The notes under the pieces are model-generated. The model was given only the letters and a program-made list of their open reading frames with translations, was not told the origin of the DNA and did no database searches. The position numbers were made by a program, and so were the translations under genes. 64,000 nucleotides of DNA from Streptomyces subrutilus (GTDB lineage: Bacteria > Actinomycetota > Actinomycetes > Streptomycetales > Streptomycetaceae). Position 1 is the first letter of the stretch. Every line of letters starts with the position of its first letter. This document shows positions 24,458 to 32,666 of this stretch, in pieces. Location: contig NZ_CP023701.1 in the NCBI RefSeq assembly GCF_008704535.1, forward strand, positions 1,302,001-1,366,000, given 5' to 3'.

Positions 24458-24739
24458 GTCTTCGTCAATCCCTTTTTCGAGGAGCCGTGAAGACTCCGAG
24501 TGGGGTTTGTTTTCGGAACGTCGCCATCGTGCGCACCGCCGGGGATTGCGGGCAACGCATTCGATCCGCACGCCTGCGCAGCGCATGTTCGTGCGGGCGG
24601 ATTAAACGGACATGCCGGGATGGACCGGCCGGGCGGTTTCCGGTCCGCCCGTACCATGGGAGCCGTACGCGGGGTACTTCTCCGACCGGGTTGAGCGGCC
24701 GGTACATGCCCCTGAAATCCGGCATACTGGAGGCTACCG
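24458..24739. other. Intergenic region between the divergent NRPS operon and GNAT-PPTase unit
   Basis: 282 bases that must hold the promoter of the whole minus-strand operon and that of the acetyltransferase gene. GGAGG at 24729-24733 is the acetyltransferase ribosome site. I saw no convincing -35/-10 pair, no StrR box and no long palindrome on either strand. Confidence 0.4.
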
Positions 24740-25285
24740 GTGACACTTTTCGGCCACCCGCTCGACGAGAACGCACAACTCCGGCCATTGGAGCCGTGGA
24801 ACGCCGTCGAGTTCGCCGAGTACGTCGACCGCGACCGGGAACACCTCGGCCCCTGGCTGCCCTGGGCCCATGCGATCACCGATTCGGAATCCGCCCGTAA
24901 GTGGCTTCAGGCCTACGCCGAAAGGCAAGCACGAGATGAAGGACGGATATTCGGAATCTGGCTGGACGGAAAACTCCAGGGCGGCGCCCTGTTCCGCACC
25001 TTCGACGTGCCGTCGGGCGTGTGCGAACTGGGCGCGTGGCTCTCGCCCGAGGCCGGCGGACGCGGCCTGGTGACGCGGGCGGCCGACCGGCTGGTGCGGT
25101 GGGCGCTGGACGAGCGCGGCATGACCCGGGTCGAATGGCGCGTGACTCCGGCGAACAAGCGCAGCATCGCGGTGGCCGAACGGCTCGGAATGCGTCACGA
25201 GGGCACCCTGCGCCAGGTGTTCCCGTTCAACGGGGTCCGCCAGGACCTGGAGATCTGGGCCCTCCTCGCGGCCGACCGGGGCTGA
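24740..25285 (+). CDS. GNAT-family N-acetyltransferase (RimJ/RimL type)
   Basis: 181 residues. The RimL-like pattern includes PWLPWAHAITDSESARKWL near the N-terminus, ELGAWLSPEAGGRGLVTRAA (the acetyl-CoA loop, R/Q-x-x-G-x-G/A) near residue 95, and VTPANKRSIAVAERLGMRHEG near residue 137. The GTG start at 24740 has GGAGG six bases upstream. The next gene follows after one base, so the two form an operon. It may acetylate an amine of one of the two neighbouring products or act in self-protection, or be unrelated. The sequence does not decide. Confidence 0.82.
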   Translation: MTLFGHPLDENAQLRPLEPWNAVEFAEYVDRDREHLGPWLPWAHAITDSESARKWLQAYAERQARDEGRIFGIWLDGKLQGGALFRTFDVPSGVCELGAWLSPEAGGRGLVTRAADRLVRWALDERGMTRVEWRVTPANKRSIAVAERLGMRHEGTLRQVFPFNGVRQDLEIWALLAADRG

Positions 25286-25286
25286 G

Positions 25287-25976
25287 GTGCTCCGGGAGCT
25301 GTCCGCACCGGCCGGGGCCCGCGTGTGGTGGGTGGACACGGCGGCCTACCGGCACACCGTCCCGGGCTCCCTGCACGTCCTGGACGCGCGGGAGACGGCC
25401 CGCGCCGCCGCCTTCCTCCGCGAGGCCGACCGGGAGACCTACCTCTGCGCGCACCTGGCCCTGCGCCGGCTGCTGGGCGAGCACCTGGGCGTGGCGCCCG
25501 GCGCCGTGCGCTTCACCCGCGGGCCGCACGGCGCCCCGGCCGTCGCGGACTCCCCCTGGCGGTTCTCGCTCGCGCACAGCGGGGCCGTGAGCCTCGTCGC
25601 GCTCTCCCGGGCCCCGGTGGGCGTGGACGTGGAGGCGCTGCCGGAGCCGGGCACCGTCGAGCGGGTCACCGGGGCCCTGCACCCCCGCGAGGCGCACGAG
25701 ATCCGCGCCGCCGCCCCCGCGGACCGGCCGGCCGCCTTCGCCCGTGCGTGGACCCGCAAGGAGGCCTATCTCAAGGCCCTCGGCACCGGTCTGACCCGCG
25801 ACACGGCGGCGGACCACACGGGCGCGGGCCCCCGCCCGGCCCGGCTCCCGGGCTGGCGGCTCACGGACCTCGTCCTGCCCGTCCCGGACACCCACCGCGC
25901 GGCGCTGGCCACCCGGGTCGGGGGCGCGCCGGACCGCCCTCCGGGAACGTCACCGCCGCCCCCCGGAACGGGCTGA
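25287..25976 (+). CDS. 4'-phosphopantetheinyl transferase (Sfp type)
   Basis: 229 residues. The Sfp motifs are present: FSLAHSGAVSLVALS near residue 95, PVGVDVEAL near residue 112 with the Mg-binding Asp/Glu pair, and FARAWTRKEAYLKALGTGL near residue 153 with WxxKEAxxK. It transfers phosphopantetheine from CoA to carrier proteins. The pathway at 5-24 kb has five carriers (A-PCP, C-PCP-C, free PCP, FkbJ-like ACP, PKS ACP), the streptomycin-type pathway has none, so it belongs functionally to the NRPS/PKS side. The Pro-rich tail (TSPPPPGTG) is not part of the fold. Confidence 0.92.
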   Translation: MLRELSAPAGARVWWVDTAAYRHTVPGSLHVLDARETARAAAFLREADRETYLCAHLALRRLLGEHLGVAPGAVRFTRGPHGAPAVADSPWRFSLAHSGAVSLVALSRAPVGVDVEALPEPGTVERVTGALHPREAHEIRAAAPADRPAAFARAWTRKEAYLKALGTGLTRDTAADHTGAGPRPARLPGWRLTDLVLPVPDTHRAALATRVGGAPDRPPGTSPPPPGTG

Positions 25977-26007
25977 CCGTTCGCCCCCTCCCCCGCGCCC
26001 GCGGGTG

Positions 26008-27306
26008 TCAGCGGGCGGGGCCGGGTCCGTACAGCTTGTCCTGCTCCGCCCGGAGCACGTCGACCAGCCGGCCCGGCGGCAGGGTCACGTCCCCGTACGC
26101 GAGCACGGCGTCCCGGGGCACGGCCCGGCGCAGGACGCAGCCCTCGGCCACGCCCATCGGCAGCAGGTCCTGCTCCCGCACCGTCCCGTGCGCCTCGGCC
26201 ACGCCGTAGGTGTCGTAGCCGCCGATGCCGTCGAGCACCGCGCCGGCCGGCAGGGCGCGCTTGGCGGTGGCGACCACGTCCACCCGGGGCCCGGCGGGCG
26301 GGGTCAGGGCCGCGTCGCCGAAGTCGACGGCGCGCGCGATGGAGTGGGGCACTTCGAAGTGGCACAGGTGGTAGGGGGTGTAGAAGCTGTACAGCGGTCC
26401 CTTGCCCAGCTTGTACAGCTCCAGGTAGTGCCGCTGGCGCGGGTCCTCGTGGGTGCCGAGCACGTACACGCCGGGCCCGGGCTTCGCGCCGACCACGTAG
26501 TCCACGATGCCGCCGAGCTCGCGGAGCCGGTCGGGGTCGTAGTGCGCGGTCAGCTCGTCCACGTGCCCGGTGTGGGCCCGTCCGTACATGCCGCGCCGGG
26601 CGACCGTGAGGCCGAATGCGTTGGCGACGACGGCCTGCTCGAAGGAGACCTTCGTGCCGTCGGCGAAGCTGGTGACCATGTGCACGTTCTGGCCCCAGCG
26701 CGCGGCGAAGTCCCGCTGCGTCGTCGGCGTGCGGTACTCGTCCTGGAGGCCCTTGACGTTGCCCGCCACCAGGGGCGTCACGCCGAGGCTGCGCACGAAG
26801 CGCAGCAGGTTGCCCTGGACCGCGGGCTGGTCGCCGTCGGCGGCGGTGAGCACCACCCCGGCCTCGCGCGCCCGGTGGGCGAGCAGCGGGCCCACCGTAC
26901 CGTCGAGTTCGGCGTTCATGGTCACCACGGGCAGTCCGCGGCCGATGGCGGCGACGGTGACGCGCGCGCCGAACTCCACCGCGCCGGTGGCGTCGACCAG
27001 GCAGTCGATGCCCTCGGCGGCGAGGAGGGCGAACGCGTCCTCGGTCACCACCGTGTGGCCGGCGGCCATCTCCGCCTCGATGCGCTCCGCCGTCGCCGCG
27101 CGGACCGGCCGGACGCCCGCCTCGGCGCAGGCGCGCTCGGCGCCGGCGAGGGTGCGGTTGGCGACCGCGGCCAGCCGCATCCCCGGCACCGAGCGGACGA
27201 GGTGCCGGGCCAGCCCGCGCCCCATGAAGCCGGCACCGACCAGCGCGACGCGGATCGGGCGGCCCTGCTCCTCGCGCCGGCGCAGCGCGCTGTCGACGAG
27301 GATCAC
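26008..27306 (-). CDS. strU: StrU-like NAD(P)-dependent oxidoreductase
   Basis: 432 residues. An N-terminal Rossmann fold (IRVALVGAGFMGRGLARHL near residue 19) resembles homoserine dehydrogenase, and LVDATGAVEFGARV follows. A C-terminal SAF-like part includes AKRALPAGAVLDGIGGYDTYG and YGDVTLPPGRLVD. It matches StrU, which in streptomycin clusters sits with strX, strV and strW and is assigned to the CDP-sugar route leading to N-methyl-L-glucosamine. That route is largely proposed rather than proven. GTG at 27306 overlaps the strX stop (GTGA). A StrR box lies in the shared divergent promoter. Confidence 0.8.
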   Translation of the reverse strand: MILVDSALRRREEQGRPIRVALVGAGFMGRGLARHLVRSVPGMRLAAVANRTLAGAERACAEAGVRPVRAATAERIEAEMAAGHTVVTEDAFALLAAEGIDCLVDATGAVEFGARVTVAAIGRGLPVVTMNAELDGTVGPLLAHRAREAGVVLTAADGDQPAVQGNLLRFVRSLGVTPLVAGNVKGLQDEYRTPTTQRDFAARWGQNVHMVTSFADGTKVSFEQAVVANAFGLTVARRGMYGRAHTGHVDELTAHYDPDRLRELGGIVDYVVGAKPGPGVYVLGTHEDPRQRHYLELYKLGKGPLYSFYTPYHLCHFEVPHSIARAVDFGDAALTPPAGPRVDVVATAKRALPAGAVLDGIGGYDTYGVAEAHGTVREQDLLPMGVAEGCVLRRAVPRDAVLAYGDVTLPPGRLVDVLRAEQDKLYGPGPAR

Positions 27307-27878
27307 CGCGGGCTCAGCGGGACGTCGGCGGCGTGCGGCAGGCGGGCCCCGGGGGCCAGCAGGGGCCAGCCGGCGTCCTTGGGCGAGACCAGGCGCACCG
27401 GGGCCGGCCACTGCACGCCGAGCACCGGATCGTCCCAGCGCAGACCCCGTTCGGCGCCCGCGGTGTAGGCGGCGGACACCTGGTAGAGGGTCTCCGCGTC
27501 GTCGGTCAGGGTGAGGTAGGCGTGCCCGAAGTTGCGGGGCACGTGCATGGCCAGCCGGTTCTCGGCGGTGAGCGCCGCACCGAAATGCGCGAGGTAGGTC
27601 GGGGAATCCGGCCGCAGGTCGACGATGACGTCGTACACGGCCCCGCGGGTGCAGCGGATGGTCTTGGCCTCCGCGTTCGGCGCGAGCTGGTAGTGGAATC
27701 CGCGCAGGGTGCCCTTGCGGTGGTTGAAGGACAGATTGCACTGCTCGATTGCCGGTTCGAGCCCGGCCGCCTCGAATTCCGCCCGGCAGAACGAGCGGGC
27801 GAAGAATCCCCGCCCGTCCTCGGCCGGCTCCAGCTCCAGCAGCGCGGCGCCTTCCAGCGGGGTTTCGTGAACCAGCAT
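27303..27878 (-). CDS. strX: RmlC-type NDP-4-keto-hexose 3,5-epimerase (StrX-like)
   Basis: 191 residues of the RmlC cupin family. GRGFFARSFCRAEFE and the catalytic His in GTLRGFHYQLAPNAEAK near residue 60 are clear; VPRNFGHAYLTLTDDAE follows, but the usual catalytic Tyr must be confirmed by alignment. Streptomycin clusters have two RmlC-like proteins: StrM (dTDP-dihydrostreptose) and StrX (L-glucosamine branch). Coupling to strU and divergence from strV-strW favour StrX. Since strE, strL and strM are missing from the window, a double role cannot be excluded. ATG at 27878, preceded by CTCAGGG. Confidence 0.82.
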   Translation of the reverse strand: MLVHETPLEGAALLELEPAEDGRGFFARSFCRAEFEAAGLEPAIEQCNLSFNHRKGTLRGFHYQLAPNAEAKTIRCTRGAVYDVIVDLRPDSPTYLAHFGAALTAENRLAMHVPRNFGHAYLTLTDDAETLYQVSAAYTAGAERGLRWDDPVLGVQWPAPVRLVSPKDAGWPLLAPGARLPHAADVPLSPR

Positions 27879-27988
27879 GGCGATTCCCTGAGGTGAGTCG
27901 TCTCGGCACGGAAAAGCGAGGCTACGACCGCGGGCCGAATTCCGGCAACAGCCCGCACCACCTGCCCGGCTGCCGTTGCCGGACGGCC

Positions 27989-28017
27989 TTTCGACTGCTT
28001 ATCGTCCGCACTTGAAC
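27989..28017. promoter_or_regulatory. StrR-binding site (strX/strV divergent promoter)
   Basis: TTTCGACTG, 11 bases, CACTTGAAC. Against the known StrR operator GTTCGActG-N11-CagTcGAAC this matches 15 of 18 positions with exact spacing. It lies between strX (minus) and strV (plus), about 90 bases upstream of the strV start. Confidence 0.75.
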
Positions 28018-28028
28018 ACGACGGCGGC

Positions 28029-28086
28029 CCTGTTCACGCCTGTTCACGGGGAGAGTTGACGCCGGACCCGACCGGCTCGCTATCCT
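28029..28086 (+). promoter_or_regulatory. strV promoter, apparently leaderless, with 10-bp direct repeat upstream
   Basis: TTGACG (28056-28061) and TATCCT (28081-28086), spaced 19 bp. The ATG of strV begins 7 bases after the -10 box, where transcription should start, and no ribosome site is present. Upstream, CCTGTTCACG is repeated exactly twice in tandem (28029-28038, 28039-28048), one helical turn per repeat. Confidence 0.6.
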
Positions 28087-28092
28087 CGCGCA

Positions 28093-29997
28093 ATGCGCCC
28101 GCTGCCCGTCGCAGAGCCAGGAAATCCGGATATCCGGTCCGCCACCCGCTATCTGTTGTGGCTCGCGGGCCGCATCGCCCGGCCGCTGAGCGCCGCTTCC
28201 TTCTGCGGGCTGCTCTGGCTCGGATCCCAGGCGATGATGCCGGTGGTCATCCGCGAGGCCATCGACGAGGGCCTGGTGCCCGGCGACATGGACGCGGTGC
28301 TGACCTGGTCGGCCGTCCTCCTCGGGCTCGGGGTGGTGCAGGCGGTCTCGGGCACGGTCCGCAGGCGGCTCAACCTGTACAACGCGCTGTCGGCCGGCTT
28401 CCGCACCGTCCAGCTCGTCGTCGGGCACGCCCACCACCTCGGCGCCTCCCTCGAACGCCGGGTGGACGACGGCGAGATGGTCAGCATCGGCACCTCGGAC
28501 ATGAACACGATCGGCAACGCCTTCGACATCGTCGGACGCACCGTCGGCGCCGTGTTCTCCGTGGCCCTGGTGGCCGTGGTGCTGCTCGACCAGTCCGCCT
28601 CTCTGGCCCTGATGCTGCTGGTGGCGCTGCCCGCGATCATCCTGCTGATGGGCTACACGCTGCGTCCGCTCCACCGCCGCCAGGGCGCCTACCGCGACCT
28701 CCAGGGCGAGCTGACCTCGCGCCTCACCGACGTGGTCGCCGGGCTGCGGGTGCTGCGGGGCGTCGGCGGCGAGACCTCCTTCGCCCGCTCCTACCGCGAG
28801 CGCTCCCAGCGGGTCCGGCACGCCGGGTCCCGGGTCGCCGGGGCGGAGGCCCTGATCCGCTCCGCCCAGGTGCTGCTGCCCGGACTGCTCGTCGCCACCG
28901 TCACGTGGATCGGCGCGCGGGCAGCCCTCTCGGGGTCGGTCACCCCCGGCGAACTGGTGGCCTTCTACGCCTACGCCGCGTTCCTCGTCGAACCGCTGGG
29001 CATCTTCACCGAGACCGCCGACCGGTTCGCCCGCGCCCACGTGGCCGCGCGGCGCGTGGTGGCCGTCCTGGCCCTGCGGCCCGAGTCACGGCAGCAGCCG
29101 CAGCCGGATTCGACGTCGGCGTCGGCGTCGGCATGGCCCTCGGCGTCGGCGTCGGAAACCGGGGATGCGCCGCCGGCCGGCCCGGTCCGCCCGGACCCCG
29201 CGCCGGCCCTGGTCGACGAGCGCTCCGGGCTGGCGGTGCCGGCCGGAGCCCTCCTCGTCGTCGTCGCACCCGCCGCGCAGGGCGTACGCCTCGCCGACCG
29301 CCTCGGCGGCTACACCGACGCGCCCGTCAGCTGCGACGGGCTGCCGCTGACCGGGCTGCCGGCGCGGGAGGTGCGGCGGCGCATCCTGGTGGTCGACAAC
29401 CGCTCCCGGCTGTTCAAGGGGCCGCTGCGCGCCAGCCTGGACCCGCACCACCGCTCCGACGACGCCGCGATCGGCGACGCGCTGCGCGCGGCCGCCGCCG
29501 AGGACGTGGTCGAGGCGCTGCCGGACGGCCTGGACACCGAGATCACCGGCGACGGGCGGCGCTTCTCCGGCGGCCAGCGGCAGCGGCTCGTCCTCGCCCG
29601 GGCCCTGCTCGCCGACCCGGACGTCCTGATCGTGGTGGACCCCACCTCCGCGGTGGACGCGCACACCGAGGACCGGATAGGGCAGCGACTGCGGGCCGCG
29701 CGCGCCGGTCGGACCACCGTGCTCATCAGCTCCAGCCCGCTGCTCCTCGACCGGGCGGACGCGGTGGCCTTCCTGCCGCGCGGCCGGGTGACCGCCTCCG
29801 GCTCGCACCGCGCGCTGCTGGCCGCCGACGAGGAGTACCGGCTGGTCATCCAGCGCGAGACCGGCGCCGACGGCCCCGAAGTGCCGGTCCCCGGCCCGTC
29901 GCCCGACCCGTCGCCCGACCCGTCCGACGCCCCGCCCTCCCCGCGGCCGGCCGGCCGTGCGTCCACCCCCCTCGCCTCCGGACGGAGCACCGAATGA
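28093..29997 (+). CDS. strV: ABC exporter half-transporter StrV (degenerate ATPase site)
   Basis: 634 residues: a six-helix exporter domain (~20-320), an Ala/Ser/Pro-rich linker (~335-370), then an ATPase domain. The Walker A position reads VVVAPAAQGVRLADRL and lacks GKS/T. Walker B reads DVLIVVDPTSAVD, with Pro instead of the catalytic Glu. The signature FSGGQRQR is intact. The Pro-rich tail (PSPDPSPDPSDAPPSPRP) is an addition. It pairs with StrW, whose defects are complementary, giving a heterodimer with one working ATP site. Stop and StrW start overlap (ATGA). It is assumed to export the aminocyclitol antibiotic or its phosphorylated precursor. Confidence 0.87.
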   Translation: MRPLPVAEPGNPDIRSATRYLLWLAGRIARPLSAASFCGLLWLGSQAMMPVVIREAIDEGLVPGDMDAVLTWSAVLLGLGVVQAVSGTVRRRLNLYNALSAGFRTVQLVVGHAHHLGASLERRVDDGEMVSIGTSDMNTIGNAFDIVGRTVGAVFSVALVAVVLLDQSASLALMLLVALPAIILLMGYTLRPLHRRQGAYRDLQGELTSRLTDVVAGLRVLRGVGGETSFARSYRERSQRVRHAGSRVAGAEALIRSAQVLLPGLLVATVTWIGARAALSGSVTPGELVAFYAYAAFLVEPLGIFTETADRFARAHVAARRVVAVLALRPESRQQPQPDSTSASASAWPSASASETGDAPPAGPVRPDPAPALVDERSGLAVPAGALLVVVAPAAQGVRLADRLGGYTDAPVSCDGLPLTGLPAREVRRRILVVDNRSRLFKGPLRASLDPHHRSDDAAIGDALRAAAAEDVVEALPDGLDTEITGDGRRFSGGQRQRLVLARALLADPDVLIVVDPTSAVDAHTEDRIGQRLRAARAGRTTVLISSSPLLLDRADAVAFLPRGRVTASGSHRALLAADEEYRLVIQRETGADGPEVPVPGPSPDPSPDPSDAPPSPRPAGRASTPLASGRSTE

Positions 29998-31733
29998 GCA
30001 GGGCCCCGCTGCCGGTCGCCGGGACGGCGGAGGTCCGCGCCCACGCCCGGGCGCTGGCCCGCCGCCACCGCGGGGACCTCGCCTGGATGCTCGCGCTGCA
30101 CGGCCTGGCCGCGATCTGCGGACTCCTCGGGCCGTGGCTGATCGGCCGGCTCATCGACGAGGTGGTCCGCGGCACCACCGCCGACGCGGTCGGCCGGCTC
30201 GGCCTGGCCCTGCTGCTGTCCCTCGTCGCGCAGGCCGTGCTGACGTACTGGGCGGTCCAGCGCTCCTGCCGGTTCGGGGAGAAGGTCACCGCCGAGGTCC
30301 GGGAGGACTTCGTCGACCGCGTGGTCGTCCTGCCGCTGTCCACGGTGGAGGACGCCGAGCCCGGCGACCTCATCACCCGGGCCTCGCGCGACACCGACGC
30401 CCTGACCAACACGGTGCGCTACGCCGTGCCCGAGACCCTGATCGCGGTGCTTACCTGCCTGTTCACCTTCGCCGCGCTGTTGCTGGTCGACCCGCTCACC
30501 GCGCTGCCCAGCCTGGTGGTCATCCCGCTGCTGTGGGCGGGCACCCGCTGGTACCTGCGCAGGTCCGGCGACAGCTACCGCAGGCGCGGGGCGAGCTACG
30601 TCGCGCTCGGCGACAACCTCGCCGAGACCGTGCCCGGGGCCCGCACCGTGGAGGCGCTCGGGCTGCACTCGGCGCGCCGCCGCATGCTGGACGGCGACCT
30701 CGGCGAGGCGTACGAGGCCGAGCGGTACACCATGTGGCTGCGCAGCTCCTGGTACCTGCTGGTGGAGTTCAGCTACGTGGTGCCCGTGGTCGCCACGCTG
30801 GCGGTCGGCGGTCTGCTGCACACGGGCGGCCTGGCCACCCTCGGCCAGGTGGTGACCGCCACCCTCTACGTCCGGCAGCTGATCTTCCCGCTGGACGACG
30901 TGCTGAGCTGGATGGACGAGCTCCAGATCGGCTCCGCGTCGCTCGCCCGGGTGCTGGGCGTGAGCAAGCTCCCCGCGGACCGGCGGCCCACCGGGGCCAC
31001 CCCAAGCGGCAAGGACCTCGTCGCGCGCTCCCTGTCCTACTCCTACCTGCCCGGTCGGGACATCCTGCGCGGGGTCGACCTCCACCTCGCCCCCGGCGAA
31101 CGCCTCGCCGTCGTGGGCCCCTCCGGTTCCGGGAAGTCCACGCTCGGCAAGCTGCTGGCCGGCATCTACGAGCCGGGGTCCGGGGCGGTGGAGCTCGGCG
31201 GGGTGCCCCTGCTGGACCTGAGCACCGAGGAACTGCGCGGCCGGATCGCCCTGGTGACCCAGGAGCACCACGTCTTCCGGGGGACGCTGCGGGAGAACCT
31301 GACGCTCGCCCGCCCGGCCGCCGAGGAGGAGATCGGGCGCGCGCTGAAGACCGTGGGCGCCGAGCGGTGGGCGGCGGAGCTGCCGCAGGGCCTGGACACG
31401 CAGGTGGGCTCCGCCGGATTTGAGCTGACGGCCGCGCAGGCCCAACAGGTCGCGCTGGCCCGGCTGGTGCTGACCGACCCGCACACCCTGGTGCTCGACG
31501 AGGCGACCGCGCTGCTCGACCCGGCGACGGCCCGGCAGGCGGAGCGGGCGATGGCGGCCGTGCTGAGCGACCGGAGCGTCATCGCGATCGCGCACCGGCT
31601 GCACACGGCCCAGGACGCGGACCGCATCGCGGTGGTCGAGAACGGCCGGGTGAGCGAACTCGGCAGCCACCACGAACTGCTGGCGGCCGACGGCGCGTAC
31701 GCGGCCTTGTGGCGGGCCTGGCACGGGAATTGA
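29994..31733 (+). CDS. strW: ABC exporter half-transporter StrW
   Basis: 579 residues: an exporter membrane domain (~25-310) and an ATPase domain with intact Walker A (VVGPSGSGKSTLGKLL), Q-loop (VTQEHHVF), Walker B with catalytic Glu (TLVLDEATALLD) and switch His (IAIAHRLHTA). The signature motif is degenerate: LTAAQAQQ in place of LSGGQ. The hydrolytic site of the dimer should form from the Walker motifs of StrW and the signature of StrV. ATG at 29994 overlaps the strV stop. The end of the gene is directly followed by the stsG promoter. Confidence 0.88.
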   Translation: MSRAPLPVAGTAEVRAHARALARRHRGDLAWMLALHGLAAICGLLGPWLIGRLIDEVVRGTTADAVGRLGLALLLSLVAQAVLTYWAVQRSCRFGEKVTAEVREDFVDRVVVLPLSTVEDAEPGDLITRASRDTDALTNTVRYAVPETLIAVLTCLFTFAALLLVDPLTALPSLVVIPLLWAGTRWYLRRSGDSYRRRGASYVALGDNLAETVPGARTVEALGLHSARRRMLDGDLGEAYEAERYTMWLRSSWYLLVEFSYVVPVVATLAVGGLLHTGGLATLGQVVTATLYVRQLIFPLDDVLSWMDELQIGSASLARVLGVSKLPADRRPTGATPSGKDLVARSLSYSYLPGRDILRGVDLHLAPGERLAVVGPSGSGKSTLGKLLAGIYEPGSGAVELGGVPLLDLSTEELRGRIALVTQEHHVFRGTLRENLTLARPAAEEEIGRALKTVGAERWAAELPQGLDTQVGSAGFELTAAQAQQVALARLVLTDPHTLVLDEATALLDPATARQAERAMAAVLSDRSVIAIAHRLHTAQDADRIAVVENGRVSELGSHHELLAADGAYAALWRAWHGN

Positions 31734-31738
31734 GATCG

Positions 31739-31768
31739 TTGCGGGAAAGGCCGTTCCGGTCCTAGCCT
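31739..31768 (+). promoter_or_regulatory. stsG promoter, apparently leaderless
   Basis: TTGCGG (31739-31744), 18 bp, TAGCCT (31763-31768). The stsG ATG starts 7 bases after the -10 box and has no Shine-Dalgarno sequence, so the message probably begins at or next to the start codon. Confidence 0.6.
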
Positions 31769-31774
31769 GGATAT

Positions 31775-32536
31775 ATGAATCCAAGGCAGCCACATGTGGA
31801 TTGGGACAGCCTTTTCGGCGACGACTACGATCATTTCGACCTTCCGGACCTGACTCCGGAACTGAGCGCGAAAGAAGCGTCGGACATGGTCAGGCTCGGC
31901 GGTTTCGAGCCCGGTACGACCCTCCTCGACGCACCGTGCGGACACGGTCGGCACGCCAATGTGCTGGCCTCCAGGGGCTATACGGTGACCGGCATCGACC
32001 GGGACGAGCGCTTCCTCTCCATGGCGGCCGACGAAGCACGCGAGATGGGTGTCGACGTCGAATACCACCACGTCGACCTGCGCGAGATGTCCTTCGACGC
32101 CGAATTCGACGGAGCCGTGTCCTGGTACAGTTCCTTCGGCTACTTCGACGACGAAACCGACCGCGACATTCTCCGCCGCTATCGCCGCGCACTGCGTCCC
32201 GGCGGCCGGTTCCTGCTCGACATGCATTCTCCGTACCGGCACATTCCGAGCGTGCTGGCCAACCACGAGATGCATGTGGACGTCCTGCGGCGCGGGGCGG
32301 ACATGGCCATCGACATCCAGGAGCTGGACGCGGTGGCCAGCCGCTACTACGCGGAGAAGATCACCATCCGGGACGAGAAGGTCGAGCGGGCCCGGTACAG
32401 CGTCCGCATGTTCAACGCACCGGAGATCCTGGAGTGGTTCCGCACCGCCGGATTCTCCGGGGCGCGCGTCATGGACGAGCGCGGCGGCACGTTCACGGTC
32501 GGCAGCCGGCGCCTCGTCGTGCTCGGCACCGCCTGA
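31775..32536 (+). CDS. stsG: StsG-like SAM-dependent methyltransferase
   Basis: 253 residues, the length I recall for StsG. The SAM motif is TTLLDAPCGHGRHANVLAS near residue 48, with VTGIDRDERFLSMA, VDLREMSFDAEFDGAVSW and LRPGGRFLLDMH following: a class I N-methyltransferase. StsG is assigned to N-methylation of the L-glucosamine sugar in streptomycin. It opens the series stsG-F-E-D and is followed by a strong hairpin, so it may be transcribed alone from its own promoter. Confidence 0.83.
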   Translation: MNPRQPHVDWDSLFGDDYDHFDLPDLTPELSAKEASDMVRLGGFEPGTTLLDAPCGHGRHANVLASRGYTVTGIDRDERFLSMAADEAREMGVDVEYHHVDLREMSFDAEFDGAVSWYSSFGYFDDETDRDILRRYRRALRPGGRFLLDMHSPYRHIPSVLANHEMHVDVLRRGADMAIDIQELDAVASRYYAEKITIRDEKVERARYSVRMFNAPEILEWFRTAGFSGARVMDERGGTFTVGSRRLVVLGTA

Positions 32537-32538
32537 GA

Positions 32539-32566
32539 GCGCCCGGGCGTCGGCACGCCCGGGCGC
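32539..32566 (+). terminator. Hairpin terminator after stsG
   Basis: A perfect 11-bp stem (GCGCCCGGGCG / CGCCCGGGCGC) with a 6-base loop starts two bases after the stsG stop codon. Confidence 0.7.
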
Positions 32567-32610
32567 CGCACGACCGCAGATCCGCACGACCGCAAATCCG
32601 CACGACCGCA
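32567..32610. repeat. 16-bp tandem repeat, 2.75 copies
   Basis: CGCACGACCGCAgATC, CGCACGACCGCAaATC and CGCACGACCGCA follow each other directly after the terminator hairpin. The unit differs at a single base. It lies 57 bases before stsF; role unknown (regulator site array or slippage product). Confidence 0.8.
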
Positions 32611-32666
32611 GGGCGTCCCCCAGGACGTCCGGTTCATCGTTCGTCTCACCGTGAAGGAGGGGTTCC

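Noticed and set aside
27303..27878. Assignment of this RmlC-type epimerase as StrM
   Set aside because: It is coupled to strU and divergent from strV-strW, the strX position, and strE and strL are not beside it; StrX is favoured, though not proven.
29100..29160. GTCGGC-type repeats inside strV as a DNA repeat element
   Set aside because: They lie in frame and encode the Ala/Ser linker between the membrane and ATPase domains; no evidence of an independent element.
29310..31793. Minus-strand open frame opposite strV-strW
   Set aside because: Antisense to ABC transporter motifs and rich in Arg/Gly/Gln without domain structure.
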